DNA from: an uncultured bacterium
GTDB lineage: Bacteria; Bacteroidota; Bacteroidia; Bacteroidales; Bacteroidaceae
Direction: 5' to 3'
DNA length: 64,000 nt
NCBI GenBank assembly: GCA_905216025.1
Contig: CAJMSE010000010.1
Coordinates: forward strand, 48,655-112,654
The notes beneath the pieces are model-generated. The model worked only from the letters and a program-made list of their open reading frames with translations, searched no databases and was not told where the DNA came from. Shown piece after piece: positions 31,330 to 40,449 of this stretch (the first letter of the stretch is position 1; each line of letters starts with the position of its first letter). The position numbers were made by a program, and so were the translations under genes.

Positions 31330-32691
31330 ATGGCACAGTTAGAGAGAGCAAAGTTCGGAAGCAAGCTCGGAGTCATTCTCGCCACGGCAGGCTCAGCGGT
31401 GGGGCTCGGCAACGTGTGGCGCTTCCCCTATATGACCGGCGAGAACGGCGGCGCGGCATTCATCTTCATATATGTCGCGTGCGTGCTGCTGCTCGGTATA
31501 CCGTGTATGATAAGCGAGTTCATCATCGGACGGCACTCCCGTTCCAATACGGCGAGAGCCTACAAGCGCCTCTCCGGCGGCACGGCATGGAAGTTCGTGG
31601 GCTACATGGGCGTGCTCACGGGATTCCTCATAACGGGATATTATGCCGTGGTGTCGGGCTGGTGCCTCCAGTATATAGGAGCCTCGGCCATGGGACAGCT
31701 CAACGGCGACCCGGAATATATCAGCCGCTACTTCGCCGAGTTCGAGCAGGATCCGGTGAAACCGATATTCTGGACGGTGTTCTTCCTCGGCATTACGCAC
31801 TTCGTCATATCGCACGGCGTGCGCGACGGGATTGAGCGTGCCTCGAAGATAATGATGCCCACGCTGTTCGTGCTGCTGCTCTTCATCGTCGGTGCATCGT
31901 GCATGCTGCCCGATGCGGGCAAGGGAATTACGTTCCTTTTCCAGCCCGACCTGAGCAAGGTAGACTCCGACGTGTTCCTCGGCGCACTGGGCCAGGCGTT
32001 CTATTCGCTCAGCATCGGCATGGGATGCGTGTGCACATACGCCTCGTACTTCAGCCGGCATACCAACCTTGCGCGCTCCGCGGTGCAGATAGGACTTATC
32101 GACAGCGTCGTCGCCATACTCGCCGGACTGATGATTTTCCCTGCGGCATTCTCCGTGGGGATAAACCCGGACTCGGGCCCCTCGCTGATATTCATCACCC
32201 TTCCCAATGTGTTCCGTCAGGCTTTTGCGGCGATGCCAGTCGCCGGATACGTCATATCACTGCTCTTTTACGGCCTTCTTGCCCTTGCGGCGCTTACCTC
32301 GCTCATCTCTCTCCACGAGGTGAGCACGGCTTTCCTGCACGAGGAACTGCGCGTGACGCGCCGCCGGGCGGCCCTGATGGTGACGGCGGCATGCGCCGTG
32401 GTGGGGGCATTCTGCTCGCTGTCGCTCGGCCGCTTCGACTGTCTGCAGCTGTTCGGCATGCCGCTGTTCGACCTGTTCGACTTCGTCACGGGCCAGATAT
32501 TCCTGCCCATCGGCGGTTTCCTGACGTGCATTTTCATAGGCTGGTTTGTGCCGCATAAGGTCGTACGCGACGAGTTCACCAACTGGGGCACGCTCCGCGG
32601 GAAGTTCTTTCATGTCTATGTATTCTGCGTGAAGTATGTCTGTCCGGTGTGCATAACGATGATATTCCTTCATCAGTTCGGTATTATCTGA
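31330..32691 (+). CDS. Sodium-dependent transporter, NSS/SNF family
   Basis: A 453-residue integral inner-membrane protein with about 11-12 hydrophobic helices. The first helix carries the family hallmark GSAVGLGNVWRFPYMTGENG, where unwound residues bind sodium and substrate as in LeuT. LGIPCMISEFIIGRHSR follows. The family imports amino acids or related solutes with sodium. The substrate cannot be inferred. An 11-helix form is common in prokaryotes. A short gap of 3 bp to the next frame suggests co-transcription with the helix-hairpin-helix gene. Confidence 0.92.
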   Translation: MAQLERAKFGSKLGVILATAGSAVGLGNVWRFPYMTGENGGAAFIFIYVACVLLLGIPCMISEFIIGRHSRSNTARAYKRLSGGTAWKFVGYMGVLTGFLITGYYAVVSGWCLQYIGASAMGQLNGDPEYISRYFAEFEQDPVKPIFWTVFFLGITHFVISHGVRDGIERASKIMMPTLFVLLLFIVGASCMLPDAGKGITFLFQPDLSKVDSDVFLGALGQAFYSLSIGMGCVCTYASYFSRHTNLARSAVQIGLIDSVVAILAGLMIFPAAFSVGINPDSGPSLIFITLPNVFRQAFAAMPVAGYVISLLFYGLLALAALTSLISLHEVSTAFLHEELRVTRRRAALMVTAACAVVGAFCSLSLGRFDCLQLFGMPLFDLFDFVTGQIFLPIGGFLTCIFIGWFVPHKVVRDEFTNWGTLRGKFFHVYVFCVKYVCPVCITMIFLHQFGII

Positions 32692-32709
32692 CGCTTGACA
32701 GATGCTGGT

Positions 32710-33606
32710 ATGAGCCGTCACGTGATTCATTATGGCAGGTCTGACCGCAAGGTGATGGCGTTGCTGGCCGTCGCCGCCGCGGCGCTCGTCTGCACGGGCG
32801 TGTTCTTCAGCCGCAGGTTGCCTGCTTCTTCCGATGCCGCGGGCGTGCGCGGAGATACTGTCAATATTGACAAAAACGGGAGAAACCGCCCGTTTCATCG
32901 GAAGAAAGACTATTGTTATAATGTAGGTGGCGCGCGGCCAGAACGCTTCCCGTTCGACCCGAACACGGCAGACAGCACGGCGCTGCTGCGGCTCGGCCTG
33001 CAGCCGTGGCAGGTGAGGAATATATACCGGTACAGGGCGAAGGGCGGGGTATACCGCCGGCCGTCCGATTTCGCCCGGCTCTACGGTCTGACAGCCGGCC
33101 AGTACAAGGCCCTCGAGCCCTATATACGCATCTCCGACGATTTCAGGCCGGCCTCGTCGCTGGCAGATGAGGCACGCCCGCCGCGCGACACGCTGCGCTA
33201 TCCCGTGAAGATTGGCGAGGGAGAGCATGTCGTGCTCAATACGGCAGACACCTCGCAGCTCAGGCGCGTGCCGGGGATAGGCCGCGGCTTTGCCCGTGCC
33301 ATCGTGGCATACGGAGAGCGGTTGGGCGGTTATGTGAGCGTCAGTCAGCTCGATGAAATCGACGATTTTCCTGCGGAAGCGAAGAAATACCTTGTTGTGA
33401 GCAGTCCTGTCACGCGCCGTTTGAATCTGAACAAGAGCACGGTGAATCAGCTGAGGCGCCATCCCTACATCAGTTTCTTTCAGGCCAAGGCCATCGCCGA
33501 CTACCGGCGGCTGCACGGCAACCTGCACAGTCTTGACGATCTGAAGCTGCACCGCGACTTCACGGATGAGGCCCGGCGGCGTCTTGAGCCGTACGTCGAG
33601 TTCTGA
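32710..33606 (+). CDS. Membrane-anchored helix-hairpin-helix protein (ComEA-like)
   Basis: About 298 residues. An N-terminal membrane helix (KVMALLAVAAAALVCTGVFF) anchors it with the bulk outside the cytoplasm. Repeated helix-hairpin-helix segments follow: FDPNTADSTALLRLGL, LNTADTSQLRRVPGIGRGFA and LNLNKSTVNQLRRHPYIS. These bind DNA non-specifically in ComEA and related DNA-uptake proteins. Three HhH modules is more than in classical ComEA, as usual for Bacteroidota. A TTG start at 32695 is possible; ATG 32710 is preferred. No other competence genes are nearby. Confidence 0.85.
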   Translation: MSRHVIHYGRSDRKVMALLAVAAAALVCTGVFFSRRLPASSDAAGVRGDTVNIDKNGRNRPFHRKKDYCYNVGGARPERFPFDPNTADSTALLRLGLQPWQVRNIYRYRAKGGVYRRPSDFARLYGLTAGQYKALEPYIRISDDFRPASSLADEARPPRDTLRYPVKIGEGEHVVLNTADTSQLRRVPGIGRGFARAIVAYGERLGGYVSVSQLDEIDDFPAEAKKYLVVSSPVTRRLNLNKSTVNQLRRHPYISFFQAKAIADYRRLHGNLHSLDDLKLHRDFTDEARRRLEPYVEF

Positions 33607-33652
33607 GCAGTTTGGGAAATACACATTATTATATATAGACACCTTCATCAGC

Positions 33653-34852
33653 ATGACGACAGCAACACCCTTTGCCCGCCCCTTCTACGTTATGGCCAAG
33701 CCTGCCGGCTCGCGCTGCAATCTCTCGTGCCGCTACTGCTACTATCTCGAAAAGCGGAAGATGTACGATGAAACCGGCGGTTTCTGCATGTCTGACACCC
33801 TTCTTGAGAACTTTATACGCCAGTATATCGAGGCTCAGACGGCGGCCGAGGTACTCTTCACGTGGCATGGCGGTGAACCGCTGCTGAGGCCGTTGGCTTT
33901 CTATGAGCGTGCCCTCGCCTTGCAGCGGCGCTACGCCGGCGGCCGGCACATAGACAACTGCATACAGACCAACGGCACGCTGATTGACGATGAGTGGTGC
34001 CGGTTTTTCCGTGACAACGGTTTCCTCGTCGGAGTGTCCATCGACGGGCCGCGCCGCTTTCACGATCCGATGCGCGGCGGTTCGTTCGACAGCGTCATGC
34101 GGGGCATCGGCCTGCTTGAGAAGCATGGCGTGGAGTGGAATGCCATGGCCGTGGTGAACAGTCTGAACGTAGGCTGTCCGCTCGAGTTTTACGGCTTTTT
34201 CAAGTCTATCGGTTGCCGTTATCTCCAGTTCACACCCGTCGTCGAGCGGCGCGACGCCTCCCGGTCGCTCATGCCCGGACTGTCAGAGGGCGGCATGCTG
34301 ACAAATACTTCGGTGTCGCCGGATCAGTGGGGAGCATTCCTCTGCACCCTGTTCGACGAGTGGGTGCGCCATGATGTGGGCGAGATTTTCGTGCAGCTGT
34401 TCGACGCCACGCTTGCCAACTGGGCCGGCGTGCCTCCCGGGATATGCTCCCTCGCCCCCGTGTGCGGCCATTCCTCGGCGATGGAATACAACGGCGACCT
34501 CTACAGCTGCGACCATTTCGTCTTTCCGAAATACCGCCTCGGCAATATCCTCACCGACACGATAACATCCATGATGTACGGCGCGCGGCAGACGGCGTTC
34601 GGCAATGCCAAGCGCGCGATGCTTCCGAGGCAGTGCCGCGAGTGCGCTTTTCTGTTCGCCTGCAACGGCGAATGCCCCAAAAACCGTTTCTTGCGCGACC
34701 GCTACGGCAATCCCGGCCTTAACTGGCTATGCGCCGGCTACCACCGCTTCTTCACCCATGCAGCTCCCTACATGGACTATATGAAGTCCGAACTCGATGC
34801 CGGCCGCGCCCCTGCAAACATCATGGAACGGATAAAAGAGGGGCCGATGTAA
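33653..34852 (+). CDS. Anaerobic sulfatase-maturating enzyme (radical SAM/SPASM)
   Basis: About 399 residues. The radical SAM cluster motif is CNLSCRYCYYLEK (Cys22, Cys26, Cys29). Two further Cys-rich SPASM clusters follow (GICSLAPVCGHSSAM with CDHFVF, then CRECAFLFACNGECPKN). The enzyme converts an active-site Cys or Ser of sulfatases to formylglycine, needed to use sulfated glycans such as mucin. The frame opens at 33566 inside the previous gene; MTTATPFARPFYVMAKPAGS at 33653 is the normal N-terminus. No sulfatase gene is in the window, so it probably acts on enzymes encoded elsewhere. Confidence 0.9.
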   Translation: MTTATPFARPFYVMAKPAGSRCNLSCRYCYYLEKRKMYDETGGFCMSDTLLENFIRQYIEAQTAAEVLFTWHGGEPLLRPLAFYERALALQRRYAGGRHIDNCIQTNGTLIDDEWCRFFRDNGFLVGVSIDGPRRFHDPMRGGSFDSVMRGIGLLEKHGVEWNAMAVVNSLNVGCPLEFYGFFKSIGCRYLQFTPVVERRDASRSLMPGLSEGGMLTNTSVSPDQWGAFLCTLFDEWVRHDVGEIFVQLFDATLANWAGVPPGICSLAPVCGHSSAMEYNGDLYSCDHFVFPKYRLGNILTDTITSMMYGARQTAFGNAKRAMLPRQCRECAFLFACNGECPKNRFLRDRYGNPGLNWLCAGYHRFFTHAAPYMDYMKSELDAGRAPANIMERIKEGPM

Positions 34853-34893
34853 ACACCTTGAAACATTAAAGAACAGACAAAAGAACATTGATT

Positions 34894-35982
34894 ATGATGA
34901 CAAATGATGATGCGACGCTGTCGAAGACAATCCTCTTCCTGCGCCTTCCGCTGATTATTGCGGTGGTGTTCATACATACCGACCTTGAGGATGTGATGGT
35001 TAACGGCACCTTACTCGTGCAGAAAGGGATGTATCCGGTGTACGGTCTGCTCCAGCATGTAATCTCAAACGAACTTGCACGCATAGCCGTCCCGTTGTTT
35101 TATTTCTTCTCCAGGTTCCTTTTCTTCTACCGCTCGGACTTCTCTTTGAAGACATACGGGCAGAAATTGAGAAGGCGCGTGCGCACGCTGCTTGTGCCCT
35201 ATGTCTTTTGGAATATAGCGGTGTTTCTCCTGATGCTTTGCTCCCAGCTCTTCCTCTCGTCCATGGCATCGGGGCGCAACAAGCCGATTGCAGACTACGG
35301 ATGGCTTGACTGGCCCAATCTATTCTGGGCGCACAGCAACGGTTCGCCCGTGTGTGCACAGTTCTGGTTTCTCCGCGACTTGATGGTCGTTATCGTTTTC
35401 ACCCCGCTTCTGTATTGGCTAATCAGATATTGCAAGGCGTTTGGCGTGCTGTTTTTAGGGGCGTTATGGCTGTTCGACCTGTGGATTACGCTCCCCGGAC
35501 TGAGCATTGCAGCTTTCTTCTTCTTTACCTTAGGTGCGTGGTTCGGCGTGAAAGGTCTCGATTTCACGGCATCTTTCCGCCCTCTGCGCTGGTATGCGGC
35601 ATTCATCAGCCTGTTTACCGTTGTGCTGGACACGTGCTTGTGGAGCGCCGGCAGGTCCGATGACGCCCTCATCCGCAAGATAGGCATCGTGGCCGGGCTG
35701 GTGGCCGTCGTTGCATGGACAGCCTGTGGGATAAGGAGAAATGTCTTGCATGCCAATACTTTGCTTGCCGGCAGCTCGTTTTTTGTCTATGCCTGTCATG
35801 GTATGGCCGTCGGGTTCGTGGCGCGGTACTGGGTCATATTGCTGTCGCCCGTCAATGAGTGGATAATGGTGGCCGGGTATATTCTCAGTCCGCTGATAGT
35901 CGTCGGCATCGCCGTATGTCTTTATGCCATGCTGCACAGGTATCTCCCGGCCTTCACCGCCGTTATTACCGGCGGGCGTTGA
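34894..35982 (+). CDS. Acyltransferase family 3 membrane protein
   Basis: About 362 residues with roughly ten hydrophobic helices. The N-terminal segment LRLPLIIAVVFIHTDLED carries the His typical of the acyltransferase-3 active region. Proteins of this family O-acetylate or acylate surface glycans, LPS or peptidoglycan precursors from the cytoplasmic face. The start is one of two tandem ATGs (34894, 34897). No glycan synthesis genes flank it, so the acceptor is unknown. It is somewhat less GC-rich than adjacent genes. Confidence 0.83.
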   Translation: MMTNDDATLSKTILFLRLPLIIAVVFIHTDLEDVMVNGTLLVQKGMYPVYGLLQHVISNELARIAVPLFYFFSRFLFFYRSDFSLKTYGQKLRRRVRTLLVPYVFWNIAVFLLMLCSQLFLSSMASGRNKPIADYGWLDWPNLFWAHSNGSPVCAQFWFLRDLMVVIVFTPLLYWLIRYCKAFGVLFLGALWLFDLWITLPGLSIAAFFFFTLGAWFGVKGLDFTASFRPLRWYAAFISLFTVVLDTCLWSAGRSDDALIRKIGIVAGLVAVVAWTACGIRRNVLHANTLLAGSSFFVYACHGMAVGFVARYWVILLSPVNEWIMVAGYILSPLIVVGIAVCLYAMLHRYLPAFTAVITGGR

Positions 35983-36022
35983 GCCCGCTTCTGCGGGCCT
36001 GAACGATGCGGGCGGATATAAA

Positions 36023-36061
36023 GAAAGAGGGTGATTGAAAACGTTTCAATCACCCTCTTCA
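36023..36061. terminator. Bidirectional hairpin terminator after tRNA-Pro
   Basis: Perfect 16-bp stem AAGAGGGTGATTGAAA (36025-36040) with its complement at 36044-36059. On the minus strand it is followed by CTTTATAT. It is placed to end tRNA-Pro transcription and possibly the acyltransferase transcript. Confidence 0.75.
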
Positions 36062-36063
36062 AG

Positions 36064-36136
36064 TCGGGATGAGGCGACTCGAACGCCCGACCCCTACGTC
36101 CCGAACGTAGTGCGCTACCAACTGCGCTACATCCCG
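36064..36136 (-). tRNA. tRNA-Pro (anticodon CGG)
   Basis: A full cloverleaf on the minus strand: acceptor CGGGATG/CATCCCG, D arm GCGC/GCGC, anticodon arm CTACG/CGTAG around loop TTCGGGA (anticodon CGG), and T arm with loop TTCGAGT. C1-G72 and discriminator A fit tRNA-Pro. CCA is not encoded. It decodes CCG. Confidence 0.95.
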
Positions 36137-36154
36137 ATTGCCCGAAAGCGAGTG

Positions 36155-36162
36155 CAAAGATA
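36155..36162 (-). promoter_or_regulatory. -7 promoter box of tRNA-Pro
   Basis: TATCTTTG on the minus strand, 18 bp before the tRNA 5' end. Confidence 0.55.
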
Positions 36163-36226
36163 CTGCAAAAATCTGAAACACGTGCACTTTTCAATAAAAA
36201 AATTTGCTGATATGCTAAAAAACACC

Positions 36227-36234
36227 TACCTTTG
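36227..36234 (+). promoter_or_regulatory. -7 promoter box of tRNA-Phe (with -33 TTTG)
   Basis: TACCTTTG with TTTG at 36203-36206, spacing 20 bp: a complete -33/-7 promoter 26 bp before the tRNA. Confidence 0.7.
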
Positions 36235-36260
36235 CACCCGCAATCAAGTAAAAAGCAGTT

Positions 36261-36333
36261 GGTGCCATAGCTCAGTTGGTAGAGCAAAGGACTGAAAATC
36301 CTTGTGTCACTGGTTCGATTCCCGTTGGCACCA
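36261..36333 (+). tRNA. tRNA-Phe (anticodon GAA)
   Basis: Cloverleaf: acceptor GGTGCCA/TGGCACC, D arm with AGTTGGTAGA, anticodon arm AAGGA/TCCTT around CTGAAAA (anticodon GAA), T loop TTCGATT. CCA is not encoded. Confidence 0.97.
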
Positions 36334-36356
36334 CATAGAAGAAAGCAACGTTACTG

Positions 36357-36395
36357 AAGCCTCTGAATCATCATGATTCAGAGGCTTTCTTTTTT
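36357..36395 (+). terminator. Intrinsic terminator of tRNA-Phe
   Basis: A 14-bp perfect stem (AAGCCTCTGAATCA, 36357-36370, with complement 36374-36387) and a 3-nt loop, followed by a T-rich tail ending at 36395. Confidence 0.85.
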
Positions 36396-36610
36396 ACCGG
36401 GCATGTATTAGAAGACCGTAGATAGTCTGTGGGTATAATATTGGCATGCCCGATAAGTCATGTGAACTTCCTGATTGTCTATGTATGGCTCGTCCGTTAA
36501 ATCTGATGAGCCATGAAAAACGCCTTCCGGAGACAGGCTGGTGTATGGCATAGGGCGTTTTTACGTATGAAAGGCATTTTATATATGGTGGCAGCCGGTT
36601 TCCGAAAAAT
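36396..36610. other. Intergenic hairpins, no gene
   Basis: Two hairpins are visible: ATGGCTC/GAGCCAT (36485-36514) and AAAAACGCC/GGCGTTTTT (36516-36562), the second terminator-like in both directions. No coding sequence is supported. Confidence 0.4.
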
Positions 36611-36616
36611 TTTGAA

Positions 36617-36624
36617 TAACTTTG
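36617..36624 (+). promoter_or_regulatory. -7 promoter box of the GH43 gene
   Basis: TAACTTTG matches TAnnTTTG, 60 bp upstream of the ATG. Confidence 0.5.
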
Positions 36625-36684
36625 TGGCATGAGAACTTTAATCGTATAATCGGATATTATTAATCAATTAACTTAAAATCTTTA

Positions 36685-38334
36685 ATGAGACTAATCAAAC
36701 CGTTTTTGTGTATTGCAGCTCTGCTGATGCTTGCGGCATCCGCGCCGGCGATGAATCCTTTTCTCCCCCTTTGGGAACATATCCCCGACGGAGAGCCGTA
36801 TATATTCGACGACCCGGACACCCCCGGGAAGAAGCGGGTGTATGTCTACGGCTCGCACGACATGCTCCGCAACATGTATTGCGGCACCGACCTCGTGGTG
36901 TGGTCGGCTTCTGTAGACTCGCTCGACAGCTGGCGCTACGACGGGGTGATACTCGAAGTGAGGAACAACGGCGCGGGGAAGCTGCTGCACGGCGACGGTC
37001 GCGGTGACGTGCTCTATGCTCCGGACGTGACGGAGCGGACGCTGCCCGACGGCCGGAAGGAGTATTATCTCTATCCGAACAACCAGGGCGGCGGGCGCAA
37101 CGGCATGGTGGCTCGCGCGGACAGGCCCGACGGTCCGTTCGAGGTGATAAACTGGAACGCGGAGAAGCCCGACGAGACGGTGGGCGTGCTCGCCTTCGAC
37201 CCCGCCGTGTTCATCGATGACGACGGCCGCGTATACGGCTACTGGGGATTTGGCCGCTCCTGTGCCGCCGAACTCGACCCTGCGACGATGGCCACGGTGA
37301 AGCCGGGCACGGAGATTGTCACCGACATGGTGTCGGGCTTCGAGCAGGAAGGCGTGTTCCGCTTCTTTGAAGCGTCGTCAATACGTAAGGTAGAGGATAA
37401 GTACGTGTTCATCTACAGCCGCATGACGGAGGAGGGCGAGTGGGGATTGCCACGGACAAACTACACCCTCGCATACGCCTACGGCGACAGTCCGCTTGGT
37501 CCGTTCACATACGGAGGCACGATAATCGATGCCCGCGGGCGCGACACCGATGCCGATGGACGGACGATACCGACGGCAACGCCGATGGGCAACACCCACG
37601 GGAGCATCTTGAATATAAACGGCCGGTGGTGGGTGTTCTACCACCGGCAGACCGGCACTGACGAGTTCGCGCGTCAGGCGATGGTGGCTCCTATCGAGGT
37701 CTCGGTCGTTCCAGGTCCCGGCGGCAAGGTGACGATAACTGAGGGAGAGTATACATCCGAAGGCTTCGAGACGGCCGGCCTGAATCCGCTGCACAAATAT
37801 CCCGCCGCTATAGCCTCGCATTATACCGGTCCGGCACCCGTAACGCAGGACTATCCCAACATCTACTACACCGGTCCGTACGTCCAGCCGGCATATATCG
37901 TCGACCATGGCGTGTCCGACCCGTATAATCTGGCGATAAACATGAACCCGGTGGTGAACAATACCGACGGCTCCATCCTCGGCTACAAGTACTTCAACTT
38001 CGACGCTATCGCCGGACTCTCAAGGGTAGAGCTTGTCCTCGATATCATTCCAGGCGATGCCGGCGGCACAATCAGCGTCTATGCGGAAGCTCCGTGGAAG
38101 GGTAGCCCGCAGCCGATAGGCGTGTTCACGCTGAAGGGCGAAGGCAAAAAGACTGTCCTCGGTGCAGGCAAAGCTCAGGATTGTCAGGCCGGAAAAGTGC
38201 CGAAGACCATCCGTGCCGCACTGAAAGGCATGAAGGGCCTGCGCGGCAAGCATCCTCTCTATCTCGTCTTCTCATCGCCGGAGAAGGTCAGGTCGCTCTG
38301 CACGCTGCACTATCTGCAGTTCCGGGAGAGGTGA
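36685..38334 (+). CDS. Secreted glycoside hydrolase family 43 enzyme
   Basis: A 549-residue protein with signal peptide (LIKPFLCIAALLMLAASAPA) and an N-terminal five-bladed propeller (about 25-350). The three acidic residues of GH43 are recognisable: the Asp near DGEPYIFDD, the Asp in LYAPDVTE, and the Glu general acid in FFEASSIRK. A C-terminal beta-sandwich of about 160 residues, carbohydrate-binding-module-like, follows. GH43 enzymes are beta-xylosidases or arabinofuranosidases acting on plant hemicellulose or pectin side chains. No SusC/SusD pair is adjacent, so it is not in a classical polysaccharide-utilisation locus here. Linkage specificity is unknown. Confidence 0.88.
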   Translation: MRLIKPFLCIAALLMLAASAPAMNPFLPLWEHIPDGEPYIFDDPDTPGKKRVYVYGSHDMLRNMYCGTDLVVWSASVDSLDSWRYDGVILEVRNNGAGKLLHGDGRGDVLYAPDVTERTLPDGRKEYYLYPNNQGGGRNGMVARADRPDGPFEVINWNAEKPDETVGVLAFDPAVFIDDDGRVYGYWGFGRSCAAELDPATMATVKPGTEIVTDMVSGFEQEGVFRFFEASSIRKVEDKYVFIYSRMTEEGEWGLPRTNYTLAYAYGDSPLGPFTYGGTIIDARGRDTDADGRTIPTATPMGNTHGSILNINGRWWVFYHRQTGTDEFARQAMVAPIEVSVVPGPGGKVTITEGEYTSEGFETAGLNPLHKYPAAIASHYTGPAPVTQDYPNIYYTGPYVQPAYIVDHGVSDPYNLAINMNPVVNNTDGSILGYKYFNFDAIAGLSRVELVLDIIPGDAGGTISVYAEAPWKGSPQPIGVFTLKGEGKKTVLGAGKAQDCQAGKVPKTIRAALKGMKGLRGKHPLYLVFSSPEKVRSLCTLHYLQFRER

Positions 38335-38371
38335 GGCGCGCTGTTTTTTGTATCTGAAAGTTTTGGGCTCT

Positions 38372-38402
38372 CGGAGCTGTCGGGGTTCTCCTGATAGCTC
38401 CG
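38372..38402 (+). terminator. Possible terminator hairpin after GH43 gene
   Basis: A 13-bp stem allowing G-U pairs: CGGAGCTGTCGGG with CCTGATAGCTCCG. The T-tract after it is poor, so it is a weak call. Confidence 0.35.
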
Positions 38403-38482
38403 GGAGTTAATTATATCACCCGTTAATTCTGCTTATAGCCGCTTTTCTCCCCTTTATATGTCCCCGTTCCGATTTTAATTAT

Positions 38483-38490
38483 TACCTTTG
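38483..38490 (+). promoter_or_regulatory. -7 promoter box upstream of the cobalamin riboswitch
   Basis: TACCTTTG, placing the transcript start a few bases before the riboswitch P1 stem. Confidence 0.6.
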
Positions 38491-38503
38491 CATCGTGAAT
38501 CTC

Positions 38504-38654
38504 ATGGCTCGCGCTTGCGCGATTAAAAGGGAACGGGGTGTGAATCCCCGGCAGACCCGCTGCTGTGAATTGCCCTTAGCGGCTCAGGCGATATGCCACT
38601 GACCTATGTCGGGAAGGCGCTTGAGACCGGGCAACAAGCCAGAAGACCTGCCAT
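38504..38654 (+). promoter_or_regulatory. Cobalamin riboswitch
   Basis: Conserved blocks of the adenosylcobalamin aptamer appear in order: AAAAGGGAACGGGGTGTGAA, TCCCCGGCAGACCCGCTGCT, GTGAAT, then GCCACTGACC, GGGAAGGCG, and the B12 box AGCCAGAAGACCTGCC (38637-38652). The ends ATGGC (38504-38508) and GCCAT (38650-38654) can form P1. The following gene starts 59 bp downstream. High cobalamin should shut off the BtuH-like/btuF/btuC operon. Confidence 0.93.
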
Positions 38655-38712
38655 CATGATTTCTTCGCTTTCGTCTCGTGGAATAGACGTTGAAGAACCA
38701 ATTTCAATATAT

Positions 38713-40449
38713 ATGAGAAAAGTTTTACTTTTGATGGCTGTTGCGCTTTCCGCCGCAACACAGTCGCACGGTCAGCAGATGACCGCCGGCATGCAGCACA
38801 GCAAGTATATCCTTGCCGTGGATGAGTATGTGCCCGCCCCGGGTCAGTTTGTTAATGTCCTCCCGAAATACGAGGAGGGCGACGATGCCGCCGCCATGGC
38901 TGCCAAGTGTACCGCCGCCATCGCCGGCGGCAAGGGCGGCATGATAACCCTCGGTGCCTATGGAGGCTATGTCACCTTCCACTTCGACCACAGCATCGCC
39001 AACGTCAAGGGCTCGCGCGATTTCTACGTGGCCGGCAACGCCTATAAGGGCAGTTCCGAGCCGGGCATCGTCATGGTGTCGAAGGATGTCAACCGCAACG
39101 GCATTGCCGACGACCCTTGGTACGAACTGGCCGGCAGCGCCGATGTGGACAGCGTGGGAAAGGTGGCCTACGGATATGAGCTGACCTACTCGCCGTCGCC
39201 CCTTCAGGACATTCCCTGGACCGACAACCGCGGCGGCAGCGGCACGGTAGACCGCAACACGTTCCACAAGCAGGAGTATTTCCCGCAGTGGATAGAAGGG
39301 CCGCTGACCTTCACCGGTACGCTCCTGCCATCCAACGCCACGAATACCGGCACCGCCGAGCGTCCTTACTGGGTGCTGAACAGCTACCGCTACGGCTATG
39401 CCGACAACCTTGCCAACACCGACAGCCTTGGATGCAGCTTCGACATAGACTGGGCCGTGGATGCCGGCCGCAACCCCGTGCAGCTCGATTTCATCGATTT
39501 CGTGCGCGTATATAACGGTGTTAACGTGAAGTGCAGCAACATAGGAGAGTCTTCCACCGAGATTGCGGGTGCCGAAGACCTCCATCTCGACGCATCCATC
39601 GCCGCCATCGTGGCCACCGAGTCGCAGACGGCCACCTTCGAAGACATCGCCCTTGAGGCCGAAAGCTACTGGAACGGCTCCGACAAGCGCGGTGTCGAGA
39701 TAGACGGAGGATATGGCTCTACGGCATACGCCGGCAGCTTCATCAGCGGCACCTACCGCTTCGGCAACACCTATAACGACACCTGGGGCTCATGGTCGGG
39801 CTTCGCCGTGTCTAACCAGACGTCGGTGGTCTTCGACAGCTATGCCGACCAGTATCACAGCGCCGTAGGCCACGGACACGACAATTCGGCCAACTTCGCC
39901 GTGGCGTTCCCCGCCGGCGAGACCGTCGAGGTGCTCAACAAGCCGGAGGGCGAGGTGATACGCGGCTTTTACCTGACAAACTCTGCCAACAACGTGAAGG
40001 CATATCTTGAGGGCGACGGCTATACCGGCAAGTTCGAGGCCGGCGACTGGTGCAAGCTCACCGTCACCGGAATGCACGCCGACAGCACCACGGCCACTGT
40101 CGAGGCATACCTCGCCGACTACCGCAGTGCCGACGCTTCGCAGCACAGATACCTCGACTACTGGCAGTGGGTAGACCTCACGGCCCTCGGAAAGGTTGTC
40201 TCGCTCTCGTTCGAGGTGACGAGCACCCACGGCAACGACTGGGGCATGACCACTCCGGGATATTTCTGCATGGACGATTTCAACGGCCAGCCCGACGGTA
40301 CGTCGGCCATCTCTGCCGTTCGTGATGCCGCCGCCGGCGAAGCCTCCGCACGCTACTCGCTCGACGGCCGCCGCATCAGCGGTCAGCGCCGCGGCGTCAA
40401 CATCGTACGCATGGCCGACGGTTCGGTGCGCAAGATATTCGTGAAGTAA
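38713..40449 (+). CDS. Secreted cobalamin-associated protein with DUF4465 (BtuH-like) domain
   Basis: About 578 residues: signal peptide (MRKVLLLMAVALSAATQSHG); an N-terminal beta-rich domain (about 25-280: ITLGAYGGYVTFHFDHSIAN, VSKDVNRNGIADDPWYELAG); then a DUF4465-type domain (about 315-545: FEDIALEAESYWNGSDKRGV, GSWSGFAVSNQTSVVFDSYA, GNDWGMTTPGYFCMDDFNGQ). DUF4465 proteins of gut Bacteroidota (BtuH) bind vitamin B12 at the cell surface. The end, YSLDGRRISGQRRGVNIVRM, is the same C-terminal motif as in the secreted proteins at 17144-21466. The frame is open from 38593 inside the riboswitch, so the longer start is rejected. It sits directly behind the riboswitch and abuts btuF, making a role in B12 capture likely. 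Confidence 0.85.
   Translation: MRKVLLLMAVALSAATQSHGQQMTAGMQHSKYILAVDEYVPAPGQFVNVLPKYEEGDDAAAMAAKCTAAIAGGKGGMITLGAYGGYVTFHFDHSIANVKGSRDFYVAGNAYKGSSEPGIVMVSKDVNRNGIADDPWYELAGSADVDSVGKVAYGYELTYSPSPLQDIPWTDNRGGSGTVDRNTFHKQEYFPQWIEGPLTFTGTLLPSNATNTGTAERPYWVLNSYRYGYADNLANTDSLGCSFDIDWAVDAGRNPVQLDFIDFVRVYNGVNVKCSNIGESSTEIAGAEDLHLDASIAAIVATESQTATFEDIALEAESYWNGSDKRGVEIDGGYGSTAYAGSFISGTYRFGNTYNDTWGSWSGFAVSNQTSVVFDSYADQYHSAVGHGHDNSANFAVAFPAGETVEVLNKPEGEVIRGFYLTNSANNVKAYLEGDGYTGKFEAGDWCKLTVTGMHADSTTATVEAYLADYRSADASQHRYLDYWQWVDLTALGKVVSLSFEVTSTHGNDWGMTTPGYFCMDDFNGQPDGTSAISAVRDAAAGEASARYSLDGRRISGQRRGVNIVRMADGSVRKIFVK

Noticed and set aside
36261..36395. Integration site with a mobile element at the tRNA-Phe gene.
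   Set aside because: No integrase gene or direct repeat of the tRNA 3' end was seen; an ordinary terminator follows.
38593..38712. Start of the BtuH-like protein 40 codons upstream.
   Set aside because: Those codons fall inside the cobalamin riboswitch; the ATG at 38713 gives a clean signal peptide.
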